Positions 44,123 through 53,359 of a stretch of DNA of 64,000 bases are shown here, one piece after another. Below the pieces are notes generated by a model. That model was not told the origin of the DNA. It worked only from the letters and a program-made list of their open reading frames with translations, and searched no databases. The translations under genes were made by a program, and so were the position numbers. This stretch comes from Bacillota bacterium (GTDB lineage Bacteria; Bacillota; UBA4882; UBA8346), in assembly GCA_023401925.1 (NCBI GenBank), contig JAEXDA010000073.1:123118-187117 (forward strand), in the 5' to 3' direction. Each line of letters starts with the position of its first letter. Position 1 is the first letter of the stretch.

Positions 44123-44674
44123 TTATCGCGGTTCATTCTTTAATAATGGCCGCAAAGCTTGAGCTAATGCAATGGCGGCTATGATTTTGATGACCATACC
44201 GATCATAAAGGGATAGACGCTAAGCACCAAAGCCTTATCCCAATCAATTTTCAAGACGGTTTTCAGCCAAAAAGCCCCGGGCGTAAACAGAAGGATGTTG
44301 CCTCCAATTAAAGCGATCAAATCTTTGAAACGGGAAGGCTTTCCTTGTGAGCTGATCAGTCCGGCGATCCAGGCACAAAGTAAATATCCCCATAAGAATC
44401 CTCCTTTGGGCCCGATAAATACGGCCAGACCGGCTTCTCCGCCTGCAAAGACCGGTAAGCCAATTGCGCCCAGAAATAAAAATAATCCTACACTAGCTGA
44501 GGCAGCAGAAGCTCCCAGCGTTAATCCGGCCAGCATGATAAAGAAATCTGCCAAAACGATGGGTAGGGGACTCACTGGGATAGGGAAACTGAGATATCCG
44601 CCAATAATAATCAATGCTGTAAAGAGAGAAATGAAAATGATTTGACGCAGGTTCAATGATTGAGATTGTCCCAC
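44123..44674 (-). CDS. bioY: Biotin transporter S component BioY
   Basis: This is a 183-residue membrane protein that binds biotin and gives the ECF complex its specificity. It has six helices. The conserved segments ISLFTALIIIGGYLSFPIPVSPLPIVLADFFIMLAGL and GAIGLPVFAGGEAGLAVFIGPKGGFLWGY are typical of BioY. The start is GTG with AGGAAG 7 bases upstream. It is the first gene of the operon, directly behind a BirA-controlled promoter. Confidence 0.95.
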   Translation of the reverse strand: MGQSQSLNLRQIIFISLFTALIIIGGYLSFPIPVSPLPIVLADFFIMLAGLTLGASAASASVGLFLFLGAIGLPVFAGGEAGLAVFIGPKGGFLWGYLLCAWIAGLISSQGKPSRFKDLIALIGGNILLFTPGAFWLKTVLKIDWDKALVLSVYPFMIGMVIKIIAAIALAQALRPLLKNEPR

Positions 44675-44722
44675 GGGTGCACTTCCTTTTTTTTAGTTAG
44701 TTTATTTTTCCAAGATGAGGAT

Positions 44723-44751
44723 ATTGTAATGGAAAACCATTCAATTGTCAA
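44723..44751 (-). promoter_or_regulatory. Sigma-A promoter of the biotin operon
   Basis: On the minus strand TTGACA (44746-44751) and TACAAT (44723-44728) are separated by exactly 17 bases, about 50 bases before the bioY GTG. The -35 lies inside the BirA operator. Confidence 0.88.
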
Positions 44752-44777
44752 CCAAATCAAAAATTATGGTTTACAAT
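44744..44777. promoter_or_regulatory. BirA operator
   Basis: ATTGTCAACC (44744-44753) and GGTTTACAAT (44768-44777) form an inverted repeat with one mismatch and a 14-base spacer. This closely matches the known Bacillota BirA site (TTGTTAACC...GGTTAACAA). It covers the -35 of the bioY promoter, so biotin-loaded BirA would block transcription. Confidence 0.9.
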
Positions 44778-45105
44778 TGAAATTATCAGTTTTATCCGGA
44801 ATAAACAATTATATTGATTTACTCGCTTGACCGGGAACTAATCGGATCATATAATGAAACCAAAAGAAGTAAAATTTTAACAGGCGAAAGGAGTGTTATT
44901 GATGGCAGAAATCCAAATTGAGGTGGCTGTTTCTTAACTAAATATCGGCAGAAAGCTTGGCGTCGCGAAGTCAGATGGATCAGTATTTATTGAAGGTATC
45001 TTTGGAGTGACATACCTTTCATTTGTTATGCGGACTAGGACTTCTGCCGGGAAGCGCGCGTGCGCGTTTGAATAACCCTTTTAGCCTGAATATAGTAAAA
45101 CATCA
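44778..45105. other. Gene-free stretch with an 11-codon leader-like frame
   Basis: No normal gene is seen. At 44902-44937 a short frame MAEIQIEVAVS has a good site (GAAAGGAG) upstream and an early stop. It may be a leader peptide or the start of a lost gene. A GC-rich CGCGCGTGCGCG hairpin lies near 45055. Confidence 0.4.
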
Positions 45106-45132
45106 GCATGGTGAAGGTTATCCATGCTTTTT
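45106..45132 (+). terminator. Intrinsic terminator (first of two)
   Basis: GCATGG at 45106-45111 pairs with CCATGC at 45122-45127, followed by a T run. Confidence 0.7.
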
Positions 45133-45143
45133 TATTTGTCGGA

Positions 45144-45175
45144 AAGGCTGCGGGAGTTATTGCCGCGGCCTTTTT
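45144..45175 (+). terminator. Intrinsic terminator (second of two)
   Basis: AAGGCTGCGG at 45144-45153 pairs with CCGCGGCCTT at 45163-45172 (one wobble), followed by T. Two terminators in tandem lie just before the CD3324-type gene. Confidence 0.7.
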
Positions 45176-45237
45176 ATGCCTATTTTGATTTTTCGTATCA
45201 AAATAAAACTTCAACAACGGAGGGTGGCAACAAACCT

Positions 45238-45510
45238 ATGGAATACAAAAACGCTAAAAATTTACTTCCGGAGTGGTTGCTTTTAAAAGTTCAGGAGTAT
45301 GTGCAGGGGGAACTGGTCTATATACCCAAGCCCCAAAAAGGCAGAAGCAAGTGGGGGGCGGCGAACGGAACCCGTGAAAAATACCGGGAACGGAATCAGG
45401 AAATCGAGAGTTCTTATCGAGAAGGTGTCACCATTGGCGAGCTTTCTCAAAAATACAGCCTTTCCGATGACAGCATCCGCAGGATTGTATGGGGAACGAA
45501 ACAGCATTAG
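45238..45510 (+). CDS. CD3324-family helix-turn-helix protein
   Basis: This is a 90-residue protein matching the small CD3324 family found in clostridia. The N-terminal MEYKNAKNLLPEWLLLKVQEYVQGELVYIP is family-typical. The C-terminus is a helix-turn-helix (GVTIGELSQKYSLSDDSIRRIV). It is presumed to bind DNA; the function is not known. A frame start at 45124 would run through the terminator hairpins, so the ATG at 45238, after GGAGGGTGG, is chosen. It is followed by the GH3 gene on the same strand. Confidence 0.85.
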   Translation: MEYKNAKNLLPEWLLLKVQEYVQGELVYIPKPQKGRSKWGAANGTREKYRERNQEIESSYREGVTIGELSQKYSLSDDSIRRIVWGTKQH

Positions 45511-45584
45511 GACGGTAAAAAAATCAGGGAGTTTCATTACCCATATGTTATAATAAATGGGGAAAGATGGAAGGAGAATTTGTG

Positions 45585-47429
45585 ATGAAACGACATTCCT
45601 CAATGATGATAATGAGTTTTGCAATTATTCTTTTCTCTTGCTGTTTAGTCCTGGATGATAAACCTCTCATTTATGCCGATCATCCCCTGGAAGGTTTCGT
45701 TCAAAAGCTACTGGATTCCATGAGTTTGGATGAAAAAATCGGTCAAATGATCCAGCCTGAGCAGAATTCGATTTACCCAATTTCCGATATTGCGAAGTAT
45801 GGTATTGGTTCCGTATTGAGTAGCGGGGATGGAATTATTCCCGGAACCACAGCGGAACAAGTCGCTGAGATGGTTGATTCCTGCCAGGGCGCAGCGCTGC
45901 AAACAAGGCTCAAAATTCCGCTTCTTTATGGAATCGATGCGGTCCATGGCTTTGCAAGCATTGCGGGTACGACCGTCTTTCCCCATAACATCGGGATGGG
46001 GGCTGCCGGCTCTTCCGATCTGATAAAAGAAGAAGCTCATGTCACTGCCGAAGAAATGGTCGGCGTCGGAATTCGCTGGACCTTTGCGCCTTGTGTTGCT
46101 GTGGCCAGAGATATCCGTTGGGGCCGCACTTATGAAAGTTTTGGCGAAATTCCGGAAATTAATTCGCTGCTTGGCGCGGCTGCAGTAACCGGTTTGCAGG
46201 GCGATAATCTTCAAAGCCCCCTAGGCGTGCTGGCGTGTGTGAAACATTATCTGGGAGACGGAGGAACATTATTCGGCAGTGGCCCCATGGGCGGCAATGA
46301 CCAGGGAGATACCAGGGCCTCTGAAGAAGAGATTCGCAGATTATACCTACCGCCTTATGCCGCTGCGGTAAAGGCAGGAGCCAAAACGGTAATGGCCTCT
46401 TACAGCAGTTGGAACGGAGAGAAATTGCACGGCTGTCGCTATCTGATTACTCAGGTTCTTAAAGAAGAACTGGGATTTAAGGGCTTTGTGGTTTCTGATT
46501 TTCGTGGTTTTGAAAAGCTTCCCGGAAGTTATAATGAACGAATCATCGCTTCTGTTAATGCCGGAATTGATATGTTTATGGGACCGTCTGATTATCGGCT
46601 CCTGATAGCAACACTCAAAAAATTGGTGGAGAATGGTCGAGTTTCCATGAGCCGGATTAATGATGCGGTAACTCGGATTTTATGGGTGAAATATGAGATG
46701 GGGTTATTTGAGCGGCCTTATGCGAACCGGAATATGTTAAAATCCATTGGTTCGCCTGAACACCGGGAAGCAGCCCGGCGTTGCGTCCAAGCGTCATTGG
46801 TGTTATTGAAAAACAAGGGATCACGGAATCGTGGGCTCTTGCCTTTGTCCAAGGATTTAAAAAGAATAGTGGTAGCCGGGAGTGCTGCCGATGATATTGG
46901 CATCCAGTGTGGGGGATGGACGGTAGTATGGCAGGGTCAAAGTGGAGAAATTACAGAAGGCACCACCATATTGGAAGCGGTTCGGCGGACCGTTTCCCGG
47001 CATACTGTGGTAACTTATACGCAAGATGGCCGGGCATCCAAAAATAACGATGTTGCAATTGTCGTGGTGGGCGAAAGGCCCTATGCCGAATTTCAGGGAG
47101 ATATCCTTAGCCCGTCAGGCCTTGAACTTTCCGCCGTTGACAGGCAGACGGTTGAAAATATCAAAAAACTGAAGATTCCGATGGTTGTTATTTTAATTTC
47201 AGGCCGTCCGCTGCTCATTACGGATACATTGAAGCAGAGTGATGCTTTCATTGAGGCTTGGCTGCCCGGAACGGAGGGACAGGGAGTGGCCGATGTTCTT
47301 TTTGGGGATTACCATCCGACAGGGAGGCTTCCTCTGAGTTGGCCCAAAGATGGAAATCAGGTCCCGGTTCATATCGGCGATGAGCCGTATGATCCATTAT
47401 TTTCATATGGGGATGGGTTGAGTTATTGA
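45585..47429 (+). CDS. Exported glycoside hydrolase family 3 beta-glucosidase
   Basis: This is a 614-residue retaining glycosidase. An N-terminal hydrophobic segment (MMIMSFAIILFSCCLVL) signals export; LFSC could be a lipobox, otherwise cleavage near LIYA-DHP is likely. The TIM-barrel domain (KIPLLYGIDAVHG, VARDIRWGRTYESFGE) carries the nucleophile Asp305 in VVSDFRGF, and the alpha/beta-sandwich follows (VVVGERPYAEFQGD). It resembles plant-like exo-beta-glucanases of about 600 residues and should release glucose from beta-glucans in the periplasm or outside. The ATG follows AAGGAG, and a TATAAT box is at 45549-45554. Confidence 0.92.
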   Translation: MKRHSSMMIMSFAIILFSCCLVLDDKPLIYADHPLEGFVQKLLDSMSLDEKIGQMIQPEQNSIYPISDIAKYGIGSVLSSGDGIIPGTTAEQVAEMVDSCQGAALQTRLKIPLLYGIDAVHGFASIAGTTVFPHNIGMGAAGSSDLIKEEAHVTAEEMVGVGIRWTFAPCVAVARDIRWGRTYESFGEIPEINSLLGAAAVTGLQGDNLQSPLGVLACVKHYLGDGGTLFGSGPMGGNDQGDTRASEEEIRRLYLPPYAAAVKAGAKTVMASYSSWNGEKLHGCRYLITQVLKEELGFKGFVVSDFRGFEKLPGSYNERIIASVNAGIDMFMGPSDYRLLIATLKKLVENGRVSMSRINDAVTRILWVKYEMGLFERPYANRNMLKSIGSPEHREAARRCVQASLVLLKNKGSRNRGLLPLSKDLKRIVVAGSAADDIGIQCGGWTVVWQGQSGEITEGTTILEAVRRTVSRHTVVTYTQDGRASKNNDVAIVVVGERPYAEFQGDILSPSGLELSAVDRQTVENIKKLKIPMVVILISGRPLLITDTLKQSDAFIEAWLPGTEGQGVADVLFGDYHPTGRLPLSWPKDGNQVPVHIGDEPYDPLFSYGDGLSY

Positions 47430-47594
47430 GGGGTTTTGATAATGGGACGGGTCCGCCGCTTTCGGGATCCGCGACAGAGTTTGGGAGAATTCCCTTGAGA
47501 TTAGTCGGGGATTTCTTAGAAATAATGCCTTTTGTCTATGGCGGACTTTGTCATTTTCTCATATGATACATCAGGAAATAGGCGAGGTGAGAAG

Positions 47595-47888
47595 ATGATG
47601 AATTCTTCAAAGACATTTGCATATATCGTTCAATCCGAGGACACGTTTGAAAATTTGGCCAAGCGATATGGGACCAATGTAGAAACCATTATGGCAATTA
47701 ATCCCCTGATGGACTCCGATTATCTAGTGATGGGGCAAGTTATTGCGATGCCGGGAGATCCTCCTTCGGCGCGAGGGCCCCGGTTTGGAGAAAGACGCCG
47801 GGCTGAACTGGAACGGAGGCGAAGAAGAGAACTTGAGCGAAGACGCCGCCGGATGGAGTATGGTCGGAGGCGGCGGAGGATGTCCTAA
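47595..47888 (+). CDS. LysM protein with an arginine-rich tail
   Basis: This is a 97-residue protein. One LysM domain spans about residues 9-52 (FAYIVQSEDTFENLAKRYGTNVETIMAINP, ending in GQVIAMP). It is followed by a highly basic tail of RRR blocks separated by ELE. There is no signal peptide. LysM binds N-acetylglucosamine polymers. A signal-less LysM protein with a charged tail in a spore-former suggests a spore-coat or cortex-associated role, as for SafA-type proteins, but this is inference. AGGTGAG precedes two adjacent ATG codons. Confidence 0.8.
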   Translation: MMNSSKTFAYIVQSEDTFENLAKRYGTNVETIMAINPLMDSDYLVMGQVIAMPGDPPSARGPRFGERRRAELERRRRRELERRRRRMEYGRRRRRMS

Positions 47889-48055
47889 GGGGTTATGGTA
47901 TTTCTATCGATAGCAAAAAAGGGGACCGGGTTTTACAAATCTTTAACTAAAAACCATAGTCAATTTTGGATTGGCGGGTGTATGCTTATAGAAGAGAAAT
48001 ATTAGAAATAGAGTACTTTTTTTCATAAAATGTCAAGAAAGATGTTAATCGTAGG

Positions 48056-49177
48056 ATGAAAGCCTTTATAAAGTTGTTGCAAGCAAAGGGTTTATTGTAT
48101 GGATATCTTATCACGTTGCTGGTGTTGCTTTTTGCCGGCGTGATATGCATCGATACTCCAACGGCCGCTCTGCCGGACTCCGAAGAATCCGATACGGATT
48201 TTTCGCCCTTAAAGCCATATATTCTGGCTGAAATGAAAAAAAATAAGTTGCCGGGGCTTTCCGTAGCTATTTTTAATGATCAGGGAATCGAATACACCGA
48301 AGGATTTGGGGTTAAAAATGCCAGTACTGGAGAAGCGGTTGATGAAACAACCATTTTTGAGGCAGCCTCCTTTAGTAAAACCTTAACCGCTTATGCCGCT
48401 CTTATTTTAATGGAACAAGGGAAATTGTCTTTGGATGAGCCGCTAAACAAATACTTAAAAGAAGAGTATCTTCCGGATCCCAAATATGCCGATAAAATTA
48501 CCCTTCGAATGATTCTTACCCATACTTCGGGACTTTCCAATGCTTCCGACGGAGGTGACCGGAAGGTATACTTTCCGCCTGGAAGTTACTTTTCGTATTC
48601 AGGCGCCGGGTTCCGTTACCTTCAACAAGTGTTGGAAGACGTAACCGGTTTGCCTTTTGACCAATTTATGGATCAAACCATCATCAAGCCTTTATTGATG
48701 AATTCAAGTTCCTTTGTTTTGACGAAAGAGATGGAAGCTTTGCTCTCCAATGGTCATGAGGGGGGGATGAGTACCCCCATTACAAAAATGAACGTCAATG
48801 CGGCTTACAGTTTATTGTCTACGCCGACCGATATGGCTAAATTTAATATGGAGATTTGCCACCCAACCTTGTTAAAGTCTGAGACCGTGACTCAAATGCT
48901 CAGTCCGATGGTGAAATGGCGGAGTAGTATTTATTGGGGCCTGGGGATGGGCCTTTTGCAGCATCCGGGAGAGGATTTTTATTGGCATTGGGGAAACAAT
49001 TATTATTATTGCAGCATGATGATTACCGGGAAAAAGTCCAAGCAAGGTGTGGTCATTATGACAAACGGCAATACGGGAATGAAGGTCGCTCAAAGATTGG
49101 CCATCAAAGTCATCAATGAGTATGTTTTGGCTGAAGATAATAAAATCGAATCCGGGACATTTGACTTTCTATTATAA
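48056..49177 (+). CDS. Beta-lactamase-fold serine hydrolase
   Basis: This is a 373-residue protein with one N-terminal hydrophobic segment (LLYGYLITLLVLLFAGVI) for export or anchoring. It has the class-C-like fold with the SxxK motif Ser105-x-x-Lys108 (EAASFSKTL), the second motif YSGAG in place of the usual Tyr-x-Asn, and a HWG-type motif FYWHWGNN. Such proteins include D-alanyl peptidases, esterases and unknowns; true beta-lactamase activity is unlikely with the altered second motif. The ribosome site is weak. A terminator follows. Confidence 0.88.
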   Translation: MKAFIKLLQAKGLLYGYLITLLVLLFAGVICIDTPTAALPDSEESDTDFSPLKPYILAEMKKNKLPGLSVAIFNDQGIEYTEGFGVKNASTGEAVDETTIFEAASFSKTLTAYAALILMEQGKLSLDEPLNKYLKEEYLPDPKYADKITLRMILTHTSGLSNASDGGDRKVYFPPGSYFSYSGAGFRYLQQVLEDVTGLPFDQFMDQTIIKPLLMNSSSFVLTKEMEALLSNGHEGGMSTPITKMNVNAAYSLLSTPTDMAKFNMEICHPTLLKSETVTQMLSPMVKWRSSIYWGLGMGLLQHPGEDFYWHWGNNYYYCSMMITGKKSKQGVVIMTNGNTGMKVAQRLAIKVINEYVLAEDNKIESGTFDFLL

Positions 49178-49192
49178 AATAAAAGCCAAGAG

Positions 49193-49228
49193 AAAGGGAC
49201 AGCTCAGAGAAAGAGTTGTCCCTTTTTT
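49193..49228 (+). terminator. Intrinsic terminator
   Basis: AAAGGGACAGCTC pairs with GAGTTGTCCCTTT around an AGAGAAA loop and is followed by T residues. It ends the serine-hydrolase transcript. Confidence 0.85.
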
Positions 49229-49360
49229 AATTGGGCGAAAAAGGAAGCCTCACTTGAAAAAGATAAAAAATAAATAGTCCTCCGCAGAAAAAGAAAAAAT
49301 TTCAACGTTGTCAAGAAACAATGAATAGGATAATATAGAATAAGCATTATTATTTCTATA

Positions 49361-49397
49361 AAAAACCACTTTAACAATATCACAATAAGTGGTTTTT
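49361..49397. terminator. Second hairpin before helD
   Basis: AAAAACCACTT at 49361-49371 pairs perfectly with AAGTGGTTTTT at 49387-49397. The A/T ends make it a possible bidirectional terminator. Confidence 0.6.
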
Positions 49398-49479
49398 GTC
49401 AATCCCTTTGCAATGACGGTTTTTTTCCTTCTGTCATTCTGAAGGTGGGCATCATTAAAATGGGAAAGGCAGCGGTTTC

Positions 49480-51768
49480 ATGGACAAACAGGAACAGCAA
49501 AATGAGCTTCATCGATTGGAAATGGTACTGCATCAAATACAGGTCCAGCTTAAAAAAAGTCAAAGCACTCTCCGAACTTCACGAGGTCAATTGCAAGACG
49601 CCCTGGAAGAATTTTGGGATAATCCCAAGGTCGATTTTATTGACCAGTCCCAGTTGGTTGAGGTTGTCGAAAGGCAACGAAGCTTGACAAATTTTTCGGA
49701 AAGCAGGCAATTAGGATATTTAAAATTAGCCTCATCCCCGTATTTCGGGCGTATTGATTTTCTGGAGGAAGGTCGATCGGAATCGGTCAGGCCGGAGATG
49801 ATTTATATCGGTATGGCTACCTTGACAGATCCGGAGACGGGAAAATGCTTGATTTATGATTGGCGCTCGCCCATTGCCGGGATGTTTTATGATTATGAAC
49901 TGGGAGATTGCGAATATCGGTGTCCGGGAGGGCTTATCCGCGGCAAAATAGCGTTGAAAAGGCAATATAAAATTAAAAATGGCCGGATGGAATACATGTT
50001 TGATGCCGACGTTAAGATTGACGACGAGATGCTTCAGGAGTTGCTGGGGAAAAGTGTCGATGATAAAATGCGCACCATCGTTAATACCATTCAACGTGAG
50101 CAAAACCGGGTCATTCGTGATGAAACACACCCTGTTTTGCTGGTCATGGGTCCTGCCGGCAGCGGAAAAACCTCGGTAGCTTTACACCGGGCGGCCTATT
50201 TGCTTTACCGGGACAGAGACCGGATGACCTCAAAAAACATTTTAATTTTATCGCCGAACCGGATTTTTGGCGAATATATATCCGATGTTTTACCGGAATT
50301 AGGTGAGGAAAATGTCCGGCAGTCAACTTTTCATGATTATATCAGCACGAAAGGGACGGGCTTTTCCGTTGACCTTGAGGATTTTGCGGCTCAAATGGAG
50401 TATCTGCTGACAGGAGCTGAAGAAGATGCTTTTAAAATCCGTGTTGCCGGAATTGGGTATAAATTTTCCACCCAGTTTATGAAAGTGATTGACAATTACT
50501 TAATTTATTTACGGGAGGGCATGATTCGCGATTATCCGGCCTTGGAATTTCGGGGCCAGATTTTCTTTTCCAAAAAAGATTGGCAAACCCTTTTTTTTAA
50601 GAATTTAGCGTATTTGCCACTAACGGAGCGCTTAAGAAAGATCCGCCGCAGGATTCAAATACAGATAAGGCCGGTCGTTCATCAATTGCGTGAGGAAAAA
50701 GAGAAATTAATTGCCAATACCGGAGAAGAGGTTAATGAAAGGGATATTAAAGCCTTAGCAAGACTTGCGGCCCGGGAAGAACTCATTCCTTTGACGGACA
50801 AAATTGAAAAAATGACAACGGCAGAACCTCTTTTACTATACAGGCGCTTATTGGAGGACGTGAACCTGTTCCGGCGTCTGGTGAATGGAAGTGAAACGCC
50901 ATTTCTATGGCCTGAAGTTTGTGAACAATCATTAACTTCTTTGGACAAAGGAAAATTTTTGTATGAGGATACCATTCCTTTTATTTATTTTGAGGGATGC
51001 TTGACCGGATTTCCGGCAAAGACGGATATCCGTCACGTCATTGTCGACGAAGCGCAGGATTATAATTGCTTTCAATATGCAATCCTAAAACGTCTTTTTC
51101 CCAAAAGCTCCTGGACGGTATTGGGGGATCCGGATCAAAAAGTGAATCCTTATCAACCGGGACTTGAATTTTCTAAGGTAGCCAATATTTTGGAAGGGCC
51201 ACCCTCCCACATTCCCTCGAATGCAGGAATAATCCGTCTCCAAAAAAGCTATCGGTCAACCTGGGAGATCCAGAGTTTTGCCCAGGGATTACTGGGTAAA
51301 TCCGATCCGGTGAATCATATCCATCGCTCCGGACCTCGTCCCCAGATTGAAAAAGCCCCCTATCCGGCACAAGTCCCTGAGATGATCATTCGGACGATTC
51401 AAGAAGTTCAAGGGGAGGGGTGGCGTTCTATTGCGGTCATTACAAAAACAGCCGCAGAAAGCAGGGCTTTGTACGAAACCATCCGAGGAGAAGTCCCGAT
51501 CCAGCTTCTTACTTATGAAATGGAAAAGTTTTATTCAGGGCTGGTGCTGCTGCCTGTCTATTTGGCCAAGGGTTTGGAATTTGATGCGGTTTTGATAGAT
51601 AATGTCAGTGAAGGGGTGTATTCCGGCGAGGAAGAACGGGGGGTTCTCTATGTTGCCTGCACGCGCGCTTTACACCGTTTGTTTTTGTTTTTCTCCGGGG
51701 AGCTTCCATTATTATTGAAAGAGGTTCCAGAGGATTTATATGAGCGGCGGATATTCAATTTACCGTAG
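49480..51768 (+). CDS. helD: HelD-type UvrD-like ATPase
   Basis: This is a 762-residue superfamily-1 ATPase. HelD binds RNA polymerase and frees stalled or inactive complexes. The N-terminal coiled coil (residues 1-60) fits the arm that enters the secondary channel. Walker A is VMGPAGSGKTSVALHRAAYLLY (about residues 223-244), with further motifs VIVDEAQDYN, QKSYRST and VLYVACTRAL, and a large insert of about 300 residues between the 1A halves. The start is ATG with GGGAAAGG upstream. HelD proteins of some species also confer rifampicin tolerance. It is followed by ypeB. Confidence 0.9.
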   Translation: MDKQEQQNELHRLEMVLHQIQVQLKKSQSTLRTSRGQLQDALEEFWDNPKVDFIDQSQLVEVVERQRSLTNFSESRQLGYLKLASSPYFGRIDFLEEGRSESVRPEMIYIGMATLTDPETGKCLIYDWRSPIAGMFYDYELGDCEYRCPGGLIRGKIALKRQYKIKNGRMEYMFDADVKIDDEMLQELLGKSVDDKMRTIVNTIQREQNRVIRDETHPVLLVMGPAGSGKTSVALHRAAYLLYRDRDRMTSKNILILSPNRIFGEYISDVLPELGEENVRQSTFHDYISTKGTGFSVDLEDFAAQMEYLLTGAEEDAFKIRVAGIGYKFSTQFMKVIDNYLIYLREGMIRDYPALEFRGQIFFSKKDWQTLFFKNLAYLPLTERLRKIRRRIQIQIRPVVHQLREEKEKLIANTGEEVNERDIKALARLAAREELIPLTDKIEKMTTAEPLLLYRRLLEDVNLFRRLVNGSETPFLWPEVCEQSLTSLDKGKFLYEDTIPFIYFEGCLTGFPAKTDIRHVIVDEAQDYNCFQYAILKRLFPKSSWTVLGDPDQKVNPYQPGLEFSKVANILEGPPSHIPSNAGIIRLQKSYRSTWEIQSFAQGLLGKSDPVNHIHRSGPRPQIEKAPYPAQVPEMIIRTIQEVQGEGWRSIAVITKTAAESRALYETIRGEVPIQLLTYEMEKFYSGLVLLPVYLAKGLEFDAVLIDNVSEGVYSGEEERGVLYVACTRALHRLFLFFSGELPLLLKEVPEDLYERRIFNLP

Positions 51769-51866
51769 ATGGTTGGAAATCCCTCTACAAAATAATGATG
51801 CATAGCAATCTTCCTCCAATGGGAATATTACTAGAAAAGGAAATTTTCTTTGAGAGGAAGGTATCC

Positions 51867-53225
51867 ATGCACAATAAATTCGTTATCCCTATCTTGGCAT
51901 TAGCACTCATTGTAGCCAGTGGTTGGGGATATTCGCAATATCAAACCAAAAAGCAGTACGAAATTAACGCTGAAAATCAATATCAAAGGGCGTTTGAGGA
52001 TTTAACCAATCATGTGGGAAATATGGAAACGGCAATGTCCAAAGCTTTGGTTGCGGGATCTTTTCCCCAGTCGATTCGGTTGTTAACCACAGCCTGGCGG
52101 GAAGCTAATTCATGCCAAACCGATCTAGGGCAGCTGCCATTGACTTCGCTCGATCTCTCCCGTTTTAAAATGCTTTTTGCGAAAAGCAGCGCCTTTTGTT
52201 TTAATTCTGCTCAAAATAAGCTTTTGAAAGGTACAACGGTTGACCAAAAGGAATGGAATACTCTACGAAACCTGCGGGATCAGACCCAAATGGTCACACG
52301 CCAACTGGGTAATCTGCGGAATGATTTTTATAATAGCCGGGCCCGCTGGTTGCAGGTAGATAGACTTGGGACTCTGGGAGCCAGTGGGATGGCGGCCAAT
52401 ATGAATACAAACTCGGTGACTAAATCATTCCTGATGTTGGAGGACGGATTAAAGCGGGTTCCGGATGTGCAATTCGAAGGAAACAATCTTGATTTTGTAC
52501 CGAAACCCACCGGACTGACCGGCCGGGATATCAGTTCCAGAGATGCCGTCAATATTGCCAAAAAATTTGTGGCTTCGGAGATTAAAGATGCCCGCGTGAC
52601 CTATGAAGGTCTTATTAAAGGAAACTTTCCCAGCTACATGTGTTCTTGGTCTGATCCCCGCAGAACGGATAGCGTTCGTCATTTAAGCATCAGTGTAAAA
52701 GGAGGACATGTTCTTTGGATGCTTGGCAATCGTCGAGTCTCTAAGAGAGTCTTGAACCCGGATCAACTTAAAACAAAGGCTGTCGCATTCTTGCGGAGTA
52801 ATGGATGGAATGAAATGGAGCAGGTCGCTCAAGAACAGTTCGGCAATATTTCTTCCATCACTTGTATCCCCAAGCGGAATGGCGTTCTTCGTTATCCGGA
52901 AATGATTAAGGTGCAAGTAGCGCAGGATAACGGTGAAATACTGGGCATAGATGCAGTTCCTTATTATACGTTCTACAATCCGAATGAATCGGTTAATGCT
53001 AAGCCTCGCTATAACGAAAACCGGATTCGTCATTTTTTTAATCCTCATATTAAGGCTGAAAAAATTCGTTTGTCCCAAGTGCTGGATGAGATGTATAATA
53101 AGGTCTCGTGCTATGAGGTGGCTTGCAGCGAGGGAAATGAGCGTTACTTGATTTATTATAATGCCAATACCGGTAAAGAAGAAAAAATCCGCAGGGTGGA
53201 TCGATATGGAAATGAAATTCAGTAA
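51867..53225 (+). CDS. ypeB: YpeB-like germination protein
   Basis: This is a 452-residue membrane-anchored protein with one N-terminal helix (KFVIPILALALIVASGWGYSQYQ). It has the YpeB domain (VGNMETAMSKALVAGSFPQSIRLLTTAWREANSCQTDLGQLPL) and C-terminal PepSY-like modules (RDISSRDAVNIAKKFVAS and others). YpeB is needed to keep the cortex-lytic enzyme SleB in spores. Here no sleB gene is adjacent, unlike in Bacillus. GAGAGGAAGG precedes the ATG at 51867. It supports a spore-forming host. Confidence 0.9.
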   Translation: MHNKFVIPILALALIVASGWGYSQYQTKKQYEINAENQYQRAFEDLTNHVGNMETAMSKALVAGSFPQSIRLLTTAWREANSCQTDLGQLPLTSLDLSRFKMLFAKSSAFCFNSAQNKLLKGTTVDQKEWNTLRNLRDQTQMVTRQLGNLRNDFYNSRARWLQVDRLGTLGASGMAANMNTNSVTKSFLMLEDGLKRVPDVQFEGNNLDFVPKPTGLTGRDISSRDAVNIAKKFVASEIKDARVTYEGLIKGNFPSYMCSWSDPRRTDSVRHLSISVKGGHVLWMLGNRRVSKRVLNPDQLKTKAVAFLRSNGWNEMEQVAQEQFGNISSITCIPKRNGVLRYPEMIKVQVAQDNGEILGIDAVPYYTFYNPNESVNAKPRYNENRIRHFFNPHIKAEKIRLSQVLDEMYNKVSCYEVACSEGNERYLIYYNANTGKEEKIRRVDRYGNEIQ

Positions 53226-53318
53226 TTCCAAAATTTATAAATTCCCCCATTGAGCCAATCAAACCGTTTATTTAACCTCTGCCGTTGATTTGCTTTTGGA
53301 TTCTTTCAAGTAAAAAAC

Positions 53319-53347
53319 TTGACACCGCCTCGCGATGAATATATAAT
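53319..53347 (+). promoter_or_regulatory. Consensus sigma-A promoter of the serA leader
   Basis: TTGACA at 53319-53324 and TATAAT at 53342-53347 with a 17-base spacer form a perfect consensus promoter. It starts the T-box leader. Confidence 0.92.
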
Positions 53348-53359
53348 ACACAATAAATA

